A stretch of DNA of 64,000 nt from Blastococcus sp. TF02A-26 (lineage in GTDB: Bacteria > Actinomycetota > Actinomycetes > Mycobacteriales > Geodermatophilaceae), in contig NZ_QOHG01000004.1 of NCBI RefSeq assembly GCF_003319125.1, forward strand, positions 234,280-298,279, written 5' to 3'. The notes below the pieces were generated by a model. That model saw nothing but the letters and a program-made list of their open reading frames with translations, was not told the origin of the DNA and made no database searches. Shown here in pieces: positions 16,833 through 25,943 of the stretch. Position 1 is the first letter of the stretch. Each line of letters starts with the position of its first letter. Position numbers and translations under genes: made by a program.

Positions 16833-17936
16833 CTAGACGATCCGGCGCATCGCGGTGATGCCGCCCATGGAGTCCATGCCGACGACCTTCACCGGCTGGC
16901 TCGAGGTGGAGGCGTGCACCATCTGGCCGTTGCCGATGTACATCGCGACGTGGCTGACCGGGCTGTAGAAGAACAGCAGGTCCCCCGGCTGCAGCTCGGC
17001 CCGCGAGACCGCGGTGCCCATCTGGGACTGCATTCGGCTGGAGTGCGGGAGGCTGACCCCGGCCGCGGCGTAGGCGTACTGCGTGAGGCCGGAGCAGTCG
17101 AAGGCGTCCGGTCCCCCGGCGCCCCAGACGTACCGGTCACCGACCTGGGCCAGCGCGGTGTCGACGGCGGCCTGCGCGGAACCGCTGGCGGCCACCGGAC
17201 GGGCCACCGCGGCCGGCGCCACGGTCTCACCGCTGTGCGTGGCCTCCGCCTGCTGCACCTGCTGCTGCTGCGCCGCGGTGAGCTCGGCGTACTGCCGCTG
17301 GTACTCGGCGATGTCGGACTCGAGCTGGTCCTCCTGGGCGCTGAGGTCGTCCAGGGTCTGCTGGGCGGCGGCCTGCGCGGCGTCGGCCTCGGCCTGCGCC
17401 TGCTCGGCCTCCTGCGCGGCGGCGGAGACGTCGTCCAGGACACCGGTGGTGTGGCCGGCGATCTGGTCCAGCATCGACAGGCTGCTGACGAAGTCCTCGG
17501 CCGAGTCGCTCGTCATGAGCATCTCGAGCGTGGCGAGGCTGTCGTCGGTGCCGGTGTAGGCGCTGCGGGCCACCTGGCGGATCTGCCCGTCGAGCGCGTC
17601 GAGCTCGACCCGGGTCTGCTCGACCTCCGCGTGGGCCGCGGCGGCCGCCTGCTGCTGCTGGGCGAGCACCTCGCGGGCCTCGTTGATCTGCTCGCTCAGC
17701 ACCTCCAGCTCGTGGCTGGCAGCGGCGACGAGCTGGGCCGCCTGCTGCGGCGTCGTCGCGGTGCCGGGCTCGGCGGCCGCGGTGCCGGGCAGCGCCGTGA
17801 GCGCGAGGGCGGCGGTGGTCCCCACGAGCGCGCCGCGGGTGAACCGGCGGGAGTGGGTGGGACGGCGGGAACCGGTCGTCTGACCGGGATGGAGCTGAGT
17901 TCGTGCATGCCCCATGGCAGGGCGAGGCGTCGCCAC
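16833..17936 (-). CDS. Secreted NlpC/P60 peptidoglycan endopeptidase with coiled coil (RipA-like)
   Basis: This protein is about 367 residues. After a basic start comes a signal-peptide core ending TALPGTAAAE. A long Gln/Ala/Glu-rich coiled coil spans about residues 60-230, and the C-terminal NlpC/P60 domain has the catalytic Cys in AFDCSGLTQYAY and His in VSHVAMYIGN. Such enzymes cut stem peptides during cell separation. I place the start at GTG 17936 (GGAGAG 9 nt upstream), because earlier codons lie inside the riboswitch; ATG 17915 is the alternative. It is equivalent to Rv2190c. A cyclic-di-AMP riboswitch precedes it, so expression should fall as the ligand rises. Confidence 0.88.
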   Translation of the reverse strand: MATPRPAMGHARTQLHPGQTTGSRRPTHSRRFTRGALVGTTAALALTALPGTAAAEPGTATTPQQAAQLVAAASHELEVLSEQINEAREVLAQQQQAAAAAHAEVEQTRVELDALDGQIRQVARSAYTGTDDSLATLEMLMTSDSAEDFVSSLSMLDQIAGHTTGVLDDVSAAAQEAEQAQAEADAAQAAAQQTLDDLSAQEDQLESDIAEYQRQYAELTAAQQQQVQQAEATHSGETVAPAAVARPVAASGSAQAAVDTALAQVGDRYVWGAGGPDAFDCSGLTQYAYAAAGVSLPHSSRMQSQMGTAVSRAELQPGDLLFFYSPVSHVAMYIGNGQMVHASTSSQPVKVVGMDSMGGITAMRRIV

Positions 17937-17965
17937 GGTCGGCGGCTCTCCGTTCTTCCTCAGCA

Positions 17966-18090
17966 ACCGCCTACCGAGTTAGCTGACGGGTTCGGGCTGG
18001 GAAGACGTGCCCTATCTCCGTGCGCCGCGAGGACGCACACGAGAACTCACCCCAGTGCTGCGGTGGGTCCCCGGCTCACCTCGGCGTTCC
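17966..18090 (-). promoter_or_regulatory. Cyclic-di-AMP (ydaO-yuaA class) riboswitch
   Basis: On the minus strand the leader carries the class hallmarks in order. These are GAGCCGGGGACCCA near 18075, GGGGTGAGT near 18050, ATAGGG near 18012, and the highly conserved 3' block GCCCGAACCCGTCAGC followed by TAACTCGGTAGGCGG ending near 17967. The outer CGCC (18083 region) can pair with GGCGG at the 3' end to close P1. This class binds c-di-AMP and is known upstream of cell-wall hydrolase and Rpf genes in actinobacteria. The remaining upstream stretch to 18301 shows no gene; a possible -10 TACCGT (minus strand, about 18189-18194) could start the leader. Confidence 0.87.
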
Positions 18091-18301
18091 CGCCGCCCGG
18101 AGGCGGCACGGACACCTGCGGTGACTCGGCGGTGTCCGGCCGAGGTCACCCCGTAGGGGGCGACGACCACCCGGTCGGACGGGCCCACGGTACGGAGGCA
18201 GACCAGATGTGACAAACGGAGGGAGCGTGGATTGTGGGAATCGACACGATTCGCACGGTCGCCACTCCGGTGGGTCACCGACACGACGGCCGACGGGCCG
18301 G

Positions 18302-18610
18302 TCAGCCGATCTGCCGGTGACCGCGGTGCTCCTCGCTGCCGCCCGGCCGGTGCCGCAGCGGGGGCACCAGCCCGCCCTCAGCGAGCGCGCGGACGGCGCG
18401 GCGCTCCACCTCGTCCAGCTCCACGACCACCCCGTGCGGGGCGGTCTCGGACGGCTGGTCCTCGGGTGCCGGGAGGGCCGCCCGGCGGGTCATCGGCACC
18501 ACGGCCGGATCGGTGTCCTGCCAGCCTGGCGGCACCCCCAGCAGCACCGTGACCACGCAGTCGGCGCAGCCGGTGCCGCGGGCGGTGCAGGTGTCGCAGT
18601 CGATGAGCAT
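18302..18610 (-). CDS. Small conserved Cys-rich actinobacterial protein
   Basis: This 102-residue protein begins MLIDCDTCTARGTGCADC, two CxxC pairs that likely hold zinc. An acidic segment follows, and then ELDEVERRAVRALAEGGLVPPLR, a helix-turn pattern conserved in this family. GGAGGGGAG lies about 5 nt before the ATG. It sits alone between two secreted cell-wall hydrolases on the same strand. Related small proteins occur at this locus in other actinobacteria as far as I recall, but no function is known to me. Confidence 0.75.
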   Translation of the reverse strand: MLIDCDTCTARGTGCADCVVTVLLGVPPGWQDTDPAVVPMTRRAALPAPEDQPSETAPHGVVVELDEVERRAVRALAEGGLVPPLRHRPGGSEEHRGHRQIG

Positions 18611-18677
18611 CGGTCGCTCCCCTCCCGGTCCTCTCGTCGGTGAGAGCGACGCTAGGCACGCCCACCGACAGTTCCGG

Positions 18678-20423
18678 TCAGGTGCCGGCGAACTCCCAGT
18701 GCCAGGGCTCCTCGCGGCCGTTGCCGGGGTCGGCCCACGTCGGGTGCAACCAGCCGAAACGCCCCGCGTTGGCGACCATCCACTGGTACTGCGGTGTCCC
18801 GAAGACCTCGATCCCCCCGCAGAGGTCGACCGCCAGGCCCCACCCGTGGTTGCTGGTACCGGGGACCGCCGCCAGCGCCGGCTTCTGGCCGTACAGACGG
18901 ACCTGGCTGGCGTAGGTGCGGTAGGAGTCGGTGATGCAGATCGGCGACCCGAACGCCGCGGTGTAGGCGGCGTTCATGGCGCGGTAGGACGCCGCGGCGT
19001 CGCAGCGCAGCGAGTGCGACGCCGCGCCGATCTCGCACAGCGCGCTCGGCGGGATCAGGCCGTTCGGGTAGCCGCCCCACGACCGCGCGCCGTCGTAGCT
19101 CGGCGGGTAGACGCTGTTGCCGCACTCGACCCGCAGCGCACCCGGGGTCACCCCGGGTGCGGGCTCGGGCGGCCGCTGGCCGAGCGCGGGGCGGCCGATC
19201 ATGAGGACCTGGTCCATCGGCAGCGAGCGGACGACGACCGCTCCGGCCCGCCCGTCCGCCGCGAGCATCGAGCGGGTGTCGAGAGCCAGGCCGACGTGCC
19301 CCAGGCCGGCCTCCGGGGTGCCGAGGAACACCAGGTCCCCGGGCAGCACGTCCTCGTTCGCGATCGGACGGGTGACCCCGAACAGGCCCGCCTGGTCCCC
19401 CGGCAGCTCGATCCCGGCGGCCCGGTAGGCCGACTGCACCAGCGACCCGCAGTCGTAGGACTCCGGCCCGGCCGTCCCGGGCGCGTAGGGCAGCCCGAGC
19501 TGGTCCATGACCGTGGTGACCGCCGTGATCGCCTCGCGGGGCAGGACCAGCAGCGAGGAGGGCTGGCGGGGCAGCTGGGCGGCCCCGGGCTGGGCTCCGC
19601 CGGCGACCGAGCCGACCGGCGCGAGACCGGCGGGCAGGGCCGCGATCGGGTCCAGCAGCTCGCCGGCCGGCGGCGGGGTGATCCCGGCCGCGACGAGCTC
19701 GTCGAGGTAGGCACGCCAGTTCGCCGCCGTCTGCTCGTTGACCTCGACCTGCTCGCGCTGCAGCTGCGCCAGCTGGCGGTCGACGTCCCCGAGGGCGGCG
19801 TCCAGCTCGTCGGTCACCGCGGTGGCGGCGTCCTCCAGCGCCTGCACCTCCGCCGCCACCTGATCGGCCCGGGCCTGCGCCTGCGCCAGCGCCGCGGCGG
19901 CCCGGTCCCGCTCGGCCACCGCCGCGCGGCGCTGCTGCTCGGCCGCCCCCACGACCTCGGCCGCGTGGGCGTCCACCGCCTCGAGGTAGCCCATCGCGGC
20001 GACGATCTCCCCCGGCTCGCCGCCGCTGAGCAGCAGCGTGAGCGGGGTGAGGGCACCGCCGTCGCGGTAGACGGCGGAGGCGTAGTCGGCCACGACCTCC
20101 TGGTACTCGGCCAGCTGTGCCTCGTACTCGGCGACGACGGCCTCGGCCGCGGCCGTGTCCTCCCGGGCCCGGGCCAGCGCCTGCTCGGCGGCGACCACCT
20201 CGCCCTGGCGCGCCAGGAGATCGGCCTGGACCTCCGCCGCCCGCTGCTGCAGCTCGTCGAGGGCGTCGCTGTCCAGCACCCCGGTGGTGCCACCGGGCTG
20301 GTCGCTCGGAGCCGCGACGGCGGTGCCGGCGAGCGGGCCGGCGAGGCCCAGGACGGCCGCGGCGGCGACCGTGAGCAGGACGACCGACGGACGACGGGCG
20401 CGCCACCGTGTGCGCGGGGACAT
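18678..20423 (-). CDS. Secreted bifunctional cell-wall hydrolase: coiled coil, NlpC/P60 and VanY-type M15 peptidase
   Basis: This 581-residue protein starts with a basic segment and a signal peptide ending GTAVAAPS. A coiled coil spans about residues 60-220. An NlpC/P60 domain (about 270-390) has the catalytic Cys in ESYDCGSLVQSAYRAAG and His in GLGHVGLALD. A C-terminal VanY-like D,D/L,D-carboxypeptidase (about 425-581) has SNHGWGLAVDL and EPWHWEF, the usual zinc and catalytic motifs of family M15. AGGTGA lies 5 nt before the ATG. Two peptidoglycan-cutting domains in one chain is unusual. It probably acts in daughter-cell separation or wall remodelling outside the membrane. Confidence 0.9.
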   Translation of the reverse strand: MSPRTRWRARRPSVVLLTVAAAAVLGLAGPLAGTAVAAPSDQPGGTTGVLDSDALDELQQRAAEVQADLLARQGEVVAAEQALARAREDTAAAEAVVAEYEAQLAEYQEVVADYASAVYRDGGALTPLTLLLSGGEPGEIVAAMGYLEAVDAHAAEVVGAAEQQRRAAVAERDRAAAALAQAQARADQVAAEVQALEDAATAVTDELDAALGDVDRQLAQLQREQVEVNEQTAANWRAYLDELVAAGITPPPAGELLDPIAALPAGLAPVGSVAGGAQPGAAQLPRQPSSLLVLPREAITAVTTVMDQLGLPYAPGTAGPESYDCGSLVQSAYRAAGIELPGDQAGLFGVTRPIANEDVLPGDLVFLGTPEAGLGHVGLALDTRSMLAADGRAGAVVVRSLPMDQVLMIGRPALGQRPPEPAPGVTPGALRVECGNSVYPPSYDGARSWGGYPNGLIPPSALCEIGAASHSLRCDAAASYRAMNAAYTAAFGSPICITDSYRTYASQVRLYGQKPALAAVPGTSNHGWGLAVDLCGGIEVFGTPQYQWMVANAGRFGWLHPTWADPGNGREEPWHWEFAGT

Positions 20424-20620
20424 CGATCACCTCATGCCAGGGCGGGACCCCCGTGGTCCCCGACTGTGCATGGTGGCCCCCATCACGGTGCCGCGCCACC
20501 GCGACCAGCGCGTTCGCCCGGGCGGGGGACGGCGCGGTCCCGTCCGGCGCGCGGCCCGCGCCGGGAGGGGTCCGGCGTGGGTCCCGGAGACTGTCGGTGG
20601 CCCGACCTACCGTCCGCCGC

Positions 20621-22516
20621 GTGCCACCGTCCACCGCTCCGTCCCCCGGGTGGGTCACCGGGGTCGCCGACGCCGGGGGCCACGGGGTGACGCCCCGCTT
20701 CGACCCCGGCCCGCGGTACGTGCAGGCCACGATCGAGGAGCTCGGCACGCCGCTGTCCGAGGTGACGTTCGTGGTGGTCGACCTGGAGACCACCGGCGGG
20801 TCCCCGCGGGACAGCGCCATCACCGAGATCGGCGCGGTCAAGGTCCGCGGCGGCGAGGTGCTCGGCGAGTTCCAGACGCTGGTCGACCCCGGGCGCGAGA
20901 TCCCGCCCTACATCAGCGTGCTGACCGGCATCACCACCTCGATGGTCTACGCGGCGCCGCGGATCGCCGAGGTCCTCCCCGCCTTCCTGGAGTTCGCCCG
21001 GGGCGCGGTGCTGGTGGCCCACAACGCCCCGTTCGACCTCGGCTTCCTCAAGGCGGCGTGCGCCGAGAGCGGCATCCCCTGGCCGGCGGCGGCGTCGGTC
21101 GACACCGCCATCCTCGCCCGGCGGCTGCTGAGCCGCGACGAGGTGCCCAACTGCAAGCTGGCGACCCTCGCCCCCTACTTCTCCGCCACCACCGACCCCT
21201 GCCACCGGGCGCTGGCCGACGCCCGCGCCACCGTCGACGTCCTCCACGGCCTGTTCGAGCGGCTCGGCCCGCTGGGCATCACCTCGCTCGAGGAGCTCAC
21301 CGGCCTGACCCGGCAGATCGACCCCGAGCGGCGCCGCAAGCGGCACCTGGCCGACACGGTCCCCGGCGGTCCCGGGGTGTACGTCTTCCGCGGACCGAAG
21401 GACGAGCCGCTCTACGTGGGGACGTCGAACGACCTGCGCAGCCGGGTGCGCAGCTACTTCTCCTCGAGCGAGCAGCGCAGCCGGATCACCGAGATGGTCG
21501 GCCTGGCCCGGCGCGTCGAGGCGATCCCCTGCGCCCACGACCTCGAGGCCGCGGTCCGCGAGCTGCGGCTGATCGCCGAGTGCAAGCCCCGGTACAACCG
21601 CCGGTCGCGGTTCCCCGAGCGCGCGCTGTGGATCCGGCTGACCGACGAGGTCTTCCCGCGGCTGTCGATCGTCCGCCGTGTCCGCCCCGGCGCCGGCGTC
21701 TTCCTCGGGCCCTTCCCCGACCGGCGGGCCGCCGACGCGGCGGCCGCGGCGATCCACGAGTCCCTGCCGTTGCGGCAGTGCACGCCACGCCTGTCGCTCA
21801 AGGTCCTGGGCACCGCGTGCGCCCTCGCCGGCATGGGGCGCTGCGGCGCGCCGTGCACCGGGGCGCAGACCGTCGAGGAGTACGGCGAGATCGCCGCCGT
21901 CCTGCGCGCCGCGGTCGCCGCCGACCCGCGCGCCCTGCTGGCACCGCTGCTGGACCGGGTGGAGCGGCTCTCCGCCGAGGAGCGGTTCGAGGACGCCGCG
22001 GTGCTGCGGGACCGGATCGCCGTCCTGGTGCGTGCCGTGCGCCGCCGGCAGCGGCTGGAGTCGCTGGCCGCCGTCCCGCAGCTGACGATCGCCCGGCCCG
22101 ACGGCGCCGGCGGCTGGCACCTGTCCATCGTCCGCCGCGGCCGGCTGGTGGCCGCCGGTGGGGCGGCCCGCGGAAGCTCGGTGCGGCACACGCTCGCCGG
22201 CCTGCTCGCCACCGCCGAGACGCCGCTGACCCCCGACGGCGAGCTGGCCGCGACCGTCGACGAGACCGAGCTCGTGCTGCGCTGGATGGAGAAGCCCGGC
22301 ACCCGCCTCGTCGAGGTCGACGGCACGCTGGCCTGCCCGGTCCCGGGCACCGGCTCCTACAGCGCCTTCCTGGACCAGGTGGAGGCCGGCCGCCGCGAGC
22401 GGGAGCCCTTCGCCGACGGCCGGTCGCTGGGCACCCGGGCCCGGCCGGACCGGGTCTCCCCCACGCCGCGCGGAGCAGGCGGCCGGGTGCCGCCCCGGAT
22501 AGCATCCCCGGCGTGA
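20621..22516 (+). CDS. DEDD exonuclease (DnaQ-like) fused to GIY-YIG/UvrC-like domain
   Basis: This protein is about 631 residues. An N-terminal 3'-5' exonuclease domain carries FVVVDLETTGG (ExoI) near residue 48, HNAPFDLGFL (ExoII) and HRALADARATVDVL (ExoIII). A GIY-YIG nuclease domain follows (GVYVFRGPKDEPLYVGTSNDLRSR in outline), then a UvrC-like region and a UVR-type helix. It is equivalent to Rv2191 and to Cho-like repair proteins. The start at GTG 20621 is supported by TACCGT 7 nt upstream (leaderless); GTG 20687 is the alternative. It probably works in DNA repair or processing; the exact pathway is not known. Confidence 0.88.
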   Translation: MPPSTAPSPGWVTGVADAGGHGVTPRFDPGPRYVQATIEELGTPLSEVTFVVVDLETTGGSPRDSAITEIGAVKVRGGEVLGEFQTLVDPGREIPPYISVLTGITTSMVYAAPRIAEVLPAFLEFARGAVLVAHNAPFDLGFLKAACAESGIPWPAAASVDTAILARRLLSRDEVPNCKLATLAPYFSATTDPCHRALADARATVDVLHGLFERLGPLGITSLEELTGLTRQIDPERRRKRHLADTVPGGPGVYVFRGPKDEPLYVGTSNDLRSRVRSYFSSSEQRSRITEMVGLARRVEAIPCAHDLEAAVRELRLIAECKPRYNRRSRFPERALWIRLTDEVFPRLSIVRRVRPGAGVFLGPFPDRRAADAAAAAIHESLPLRQCTPRLSLKVLGTACALAGMGRCGAPCTGAQTVEEYGEIAAVLRAAVAADPRALLAPLLDRVERLSAEERFEDAAVLRDRIAVLVRAVRRRQRLESLAAVPQLTIARPDGAGGWHLSIVRRGRLVAAGGAARGSSVRHTLAGLLATAETPLTPDGELAATVDETELVLRWMEKPGTRLVEVDGTLACPVPGTGSYSAFLDQVEAGRREREPFADGRSLGTRARPDRVSPTPRGAGGRVPPRIASPA

Positions 22517-22791
22517 TCACCGCCATCGTCATGATCGACGCGGCCACCGACGCCATCCCCGAGGTGGCCCAGGCCGTCGCCGACCTGGAGGGCGTGAGCG
22601 AGGTCTACTCGGTGGCCGGCGACACCGATCTGATCGCGGTCGTCCGGGTCCGGGAGTTCGAGCAGATCGCCGAGGTCATCGCCGGGCGGATCAACAAGGT
22701 CCCCGGGGTGCTCGAGACCGATACGCACATCGCCTTCCGGTCCTACTCCCGGCACGACCTCGAGGCTGCGTTCTCCATCGGCCTGGAGTGA
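22513..22791 (+). CDS. Stand-alone Lrp/AsnC ligand-binding (RAM) domain protein
   Basis: This 92-residue protein consists only of the RAM effector-binding fold: TAIVMIDAATDAIPEVAQAV, then GVSEVYSVAGDTDLIAVV with the conserved G-D-x-D turn, and a C-terminal DTHIAFRSYSRHDLEAAF. It has no helix-turn-helix, so it cannot act alone as an Lrp-type repressor. Its GTG overlaps the preceding stop, yet TAGCAT lies 7 nt upstream, so it can also be made from its own leaderless promoter. Neighbouring trpD on the other strand hints at amino-acid sensing, but that is speculation. Confidence 0.87.
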   Translation: MITAIVMIDAATDAIPEVAQAVADLEGVSEVYSVAGDTDLIAVVRVREFEQIAEVIAGRINKVPGVLETDTHIAFRSYSRHDLEAAFSIGLE

Positions 22792-22818
22792 TCAGCCTGG
22801 AGTGATCGGCCTGGAGTA
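22777..22818 (+). repeat. Three tandem 14-bp repeats across the RAM gene stop
   Basis: The unit ATCGGCCTGGAGTG occurs three times head to tail with single-base changes. The first copy contains the stop codon of the RAM gene. Since 14 is not a multiple of three, the copies are outside coding use and look like slippage or a young duplication in the gap before trpD. Confidence 0.85.
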
Positions 22819-22826
22819 GTTGCCGG

Positions 22827-23873
22827 TCAGCGCGGCGGTGCCACCTCGCGGCTGACGGTCACCCACCGGTCGAGCAGCGCCGCGGCGCGTCCGTCGTCGA
22901 CCGCCGCCGCAGCACGGGCCAGGGCCGACGCCAGCGCCGCGTCCAGGTCGCCGTCGGGGCCGTCGAAGGCGGCCAGTGCTGCCGCCGCGTTCAGCAGCAC
23001 CGCGTCGCGGACCGGCCCCTCCTCGCCACCGACGACCCGGCGGAAGACGTCGGCGTTGAACGCCGGGTCGCCGCCCCGCAGCGCGTCGAGCGGCGCGGGG
23101 GCGATCCCCAGCGCCGCCGGGTCCACCCGGGCCGGCCGCACCTCTCCGCCGGCGACCACCCACACCGCCGACGTCGTCGCCGTCGTCAGCTCGTCGAGAC
23201 CGTCGTCGCCGCGGAAGACCAGCGCGCGGGTGCCGCGTCCGGCCAGGACCGCGGCCAGCACCGGCGCCATCCGGGGGTCGGCGCAGCCGATCGCCGCGGC
23301 CACCGGCCGCGCGGGGTTGGCCAGCGGGCCGAGGAAGTTGAAGACGGTGCCGATGCCCATCTCGCGGCGCGGTGCGCCGGTGAACCGGAACCCCGGGTGG
23401 AACACCGGGGCGAAGAAGAAGCCGATCCCGGCCTCCGCCACGCAGCGGGCGACCGCCGGGGCCGGTAGGTCGATGACGACGCCGAGGGCCTCCAACACGT
23501 CGGCCGACCCGGACGACGACGAGGCCGCACGGTTGCCGTGCTTGGCGACCGGGGCTCCCGCGGCCGCCGCCACGACGGAGGCCATCGAGGAGATGTTGAC
23601 GGTGTGCGCGCCGTCGCCGCCGGTCCCCACGACGTCCACGCAGTCCACCGAGAGCTCGACGGGGGTGGCGCGGTCGAGCATCGTGGCGGAGAGCCCGGCG
23701 ACCTCGGCCGCCGACTCGCCCTTGGCGCGCAGGGCGACCGCGAAGGCCGCGATCTGGGCGGGGGTGGCCTCGCCGGCCATGATCTCGCGCATGGCCCAGG
23801 CCGCGTCGTCGGCCGGCAGGTCCTCGCGGGCCAGGAGCCGGGTGAGCAGGCCGGACCAGGTGGGTGTGCCCAC
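22827..23873 (-). CDS. trpD: Anthranilate phosphoribosyltransferase
   Basis: This 348-residue enzyme has the PRPP-binding [16 protein letters not shown] near residue 88 and [18 protein letters not shown] near residue 118, both diagnostic of TrpD. It joins anthranilate to PRPP in the second step of tryptophan synthesis. The GTG start lies 5 nt after the stop of the receiver-like gene upstream. No other trp gene is in the window, as in M. tuberculosis where trpD (Rv2192c) also stands apart next to ctaE. No leader peptide with Trp codons is evident. Confidence 0.95.
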   Translation of the reverse strand: MGTPTWSGLLTRLLAREDLPADDAAWAMREIMAGEATPAQIAAFAVALRAKGESAAEVAGLSATMLDRATPVELSVDCVDVVGTGGDGAHTVNISSMASVVAAAAGAPVAKHGNRAASSSSGSADVLEALGVVIDLPAPAVARCVAEAGIGFFFAPVFHPGFRFTGAPRREMGIGTVFNFLGPLANPARPVAAAIGCADPRMAPVLAAVLAGRGTRALVFRGDDGLDELTTATTSAVWVVAGGEVRPARVDPAALGIAPAPLDALRGGDPAFNADVFRRVVGGEEGPVRDAVLLNAAAALAAFDGPDGDLDAALASALARAAAAVDDGRAAALLDRWVTVSREVAPPR

Positions 23874-23878
23874 GACGC

Positions 23879-24310
23879 TCAGCGGCGGACGGTCGGCACG
23901 CCCACCCGAGACCGCAGCACGTCGGCGACGACGTGCGGGGCGGTCAGCGGGTCGAGCGGCATCGGCAGCGTGGCGTCGGCCTGCGACCAGTGCGCGAGCC
24001 AGCGGTCGGGCTGCCGGGCGATGAGCACGCACAGCGCCGGGCGGTCGGCGACCTCCACGGTGAGCTGGCGGGCGAGCGCCAGGCCGCCGGTGGGCTGCGC
24101 CTCGCCGTCCAGCACGCAGAGGTCGATGCCGCCCGCGTCCACGGTGTCGACGACGTCCTGGCCCGTGTCGCACTCGATCCAGGTGATCGGACCGACGTCG
24201 GCGGCGGGCTGGCGGCCCACGACCGTGCGGACCGCCTGCCGGACCTCGGGACGGGAGCTGTAGACCAGGACGGTGGCCGCGGCGGCGCCGCCGGCTGAGG
24301 TCGAACTCAC
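23879..24310 (-). CDS. CheY-like receiver-domain protein (degenerate)
   Basis: This 143-residue single-domain protein shows a receiver-like alternation: [19 protein letters not shown], then [24 protein letters not shown], then [11 protein letters not shown], and a final [18 protein letters not shown]. The Asp in CVLDGE sits where the phospho-acceptor would be, but the usual acidic pair at the first strand is absent, as is the conserved Lys. It may be a pseudo-receiver. The GTG start has TAGGCT 7 nt upstream (leaderless). It is co-directional with trpD and divergent from ctaE. Confidence 0.7.
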   Translation of the reverse strand: MSSTSAGGAAAATVLVYSSRPEVRQAVRTVVGRQPAADVGPITWIECDTGQDVVDTVDAGGIDLCVLDGEAQPTGGLALARQLTVEVADRPALCVLIARQPDRWLAHWSQADATLPMPLDPLTAPHVVADVLRSRVGVPTVRR

Positions 24311-24439
24311 GTCCGCGAGCCTAGTGCCCGCGGCGGACGGCGCGGACCGGCTCCGACGCATCTCGACCCGGTCACGGACGCCGCCACGCCCGGTGACCCA
24401 CGGTCGTCGCTGTCGCCGGGCGATGCCATGATGGGCCCC

Positions 24440-25054
24440 GTGACAACGGCTCCCGTCGCGAGCGGCACCTTCGACACGTCCCGGGTGCACTCCCTGACCC
24501 GTCCGAACATGGTCAGTGTCGGCACGATCGTCTGGCTCTCCAGCGAGCTGATGTTCTTCGCCGGCCTGTTCGCCATGTACTTCACCGCGCGAGCGCGGGC
24601 ACAGGACGGCTGGCCTCCGGAGCCGACCGAGCTGAACCTGCCGTACGCCCTGGTCTTCACGACGATCCTGGTCGCGTCGTCGATCACCTGCCAGCTCGGC
24701 GTCTTCGCCGCTGAGCAGGGGAACGTCTACGGCTTGCGCCGCTGGTTCACCATCACCTTCGTGATGGGCCTGATCTTCGTGCTCGGCCAGGCCTTCGAGT
24801 ACGTCACCCTGGTCGAGGAGCACGGCACCACCATCTCCTCCAGCACCTACGGGTCGGTCTTCTACCTGACGACCGGGTTCCACGGTCTGCACGTCATCGG
24901 AGGCCTGATCGCCTTCGTCTACCTGCTCATCCGCTCCACGATGGGCCGTTTCACGCCGGCACAGGCGACCTCGGCGATCGTGGTCTCCTACTACTGGCAC
25001 TTCGTCGACGTCGTGTGGATCGGGCTCTTCGCCACGATCTACCTGATCCGCTAG
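24440..25054 (+). CDS. ctaE: Cytochrome c oxidase subunit III
   Basis: This 204-residue protein has five hydrophobic helices and the subunit III hallmarks [15 protein letters not shown] and [11 protein letters not shown]. It belongs to the aa3 oxidase that forms a supercomplex with bc1 in actinobacteria. I chose the GTG at 24440 because the resulting N-terminus (ending [16 protein letters not shown]) matches M. tuberculosis CtaE as I recall it. CATGAT also lies 7 nt upstream as a leaderless -10; an in-frame ATG exists at 24428. qcrC starts 7 nt after its stop, so ctaE-qcrC-qcrA-qcrB form one operon. Confidence 0.95.
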   Translation: MTTAPVASGTFDTSRVHSLTRPNMVSVGTIVWLSSELMFFAGLFAMYFTARARAQDGWPPEPTELNLPYALVFTTILVASSITCQLGVFAAEQGNVYGLRRWFTITFVMGLIFVLGQAFEYVTLVEEHGTTISSSTYGSVFYLTTGFHGLHVIGGLIAFVYLLIRSTMGRFTPAQATSAIVVSYYWHFVDVVWIGLFATIYLIR

Positions 25055-25061
25055 GGAACCG

Positions 25062-25943
25062 GTGTCCACCACGAACCCGCAGTCCGACGCCCGGCCCGAC
25101 GACGGGCCGCAGCGCGCACGCCTCCGCCGGCTCCGGCCGGCCCAGGGCACCCCGGCCGCCGCGGCCCGCTCGCGTCGGCTGTCCAAGGCCCGTCGCCGGG
25201 TGGCCAACGTCGCCGGCCTCATGGCCGCGCTGGTCCTGACCGGCGCCCTCTACTCCACGATCGCGCCGGCCCAGGCCGAGGAGGCCGAGGCCGCCGGCGG
25301 CGAGGCCTACGAGGCCGGCCGGGAGATCTACGAGAACAGCTGCATCACCTGCCACGGCGAGAACCTCGAGGGCGTCGAGACCCGCGGGCCCTCGCTGATC
25401 GGCGTCGGCGGTGCGGCCGTGTACTTCCAGGTGCACACCGGCCGCATGCCGCTGGTCCGCCAGGCCGAGCAGGGCCCGGACAAGCCGGTCGTCTTCAGCG
25501 AGGAGGAGATCGACCAGCTGGTGACCTACGTGCAGGCCAACGGTGGCGGCCCGGCCGTCCCCGGTGGCGACCTGCGCGAGGGCGACCTGGCCCTGGGTGG
25601 CGAGCTGTTCCGGCTGAACTGCGCCTCCTGCCACAACTTCGTCGGCGAGGGCGGCGCCCTCTCGTCGGGCAAGTACGCGCCCGACCTGCACGACGCCGAC
25701 GACCTCGAGATCTACACCGCGATGCTGAGCGGACCGGAGAACATGCCGGTCTTCGGTGACAACCAGCTCACGCCGGAGGAGAAGCGCTCGATCATCAACT
25801 ACATCCAGACCATCAAGGAGATGCCCGACCCGGGCGGCGCCGGCATCGGCCGCATCGGTCCGGTCGGCGAGGGTGTCGTGATCTGGGTCGTCGGGATCAG
25901 CGCTCTGATGTTCGGGATCTTCTGGATGGGGACCAAGGCGTGA
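25062..25943 (+). CDS. qcrC: Di-heme cytochrome c subunit of the bc1 complex
   Basis: This 293-residue protein has two c-type heme sites, CITCH near residue 92 and CASCH near residue 190. An N-terminal signal/anchor (VAGLMAALVLTGALYSTI) places the hemes outside the membrane, and a C-terminal helix anchors it. In actinobacteria QcrC replaces a separate cytochrome c and passes electrons straight to CtaC. The stop overlaps the qcrA start (GTGA). Confidence 0.96.
   Translation: MSTTNPQSDARPDDGPQRARLRRLRPAQGTPAAAARSRRLSKARRRVANVAGLMAALVLTGALYSTIAPAQAEEAEAAGGEAYEAGREIYENSCITCHGENLEGVETRGPSLIGVGGAAVYFQVHTGRMPLVRQAEQGPDKPVVFSEEEIDQLVTYVQANGGGPAVPGGDLREGDLALGGELFRLNCASCHNFVGEGGALSSGKYAPDLHDADDLEIYTAMLSGPENMPVFGDNQLTPEEKRSIINYIQTIKEMPDPGGAGIGRIGPVGEGVVIWVVGISALMFGIFWMGTKA

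Noticed and set aside
18012..18284. A 90-codon minus-strand frame between the two cell-wall hydrolases
   Set aside because: It overlaps the conserved ydaO aptamer sequence and has no ribosome site or domain.
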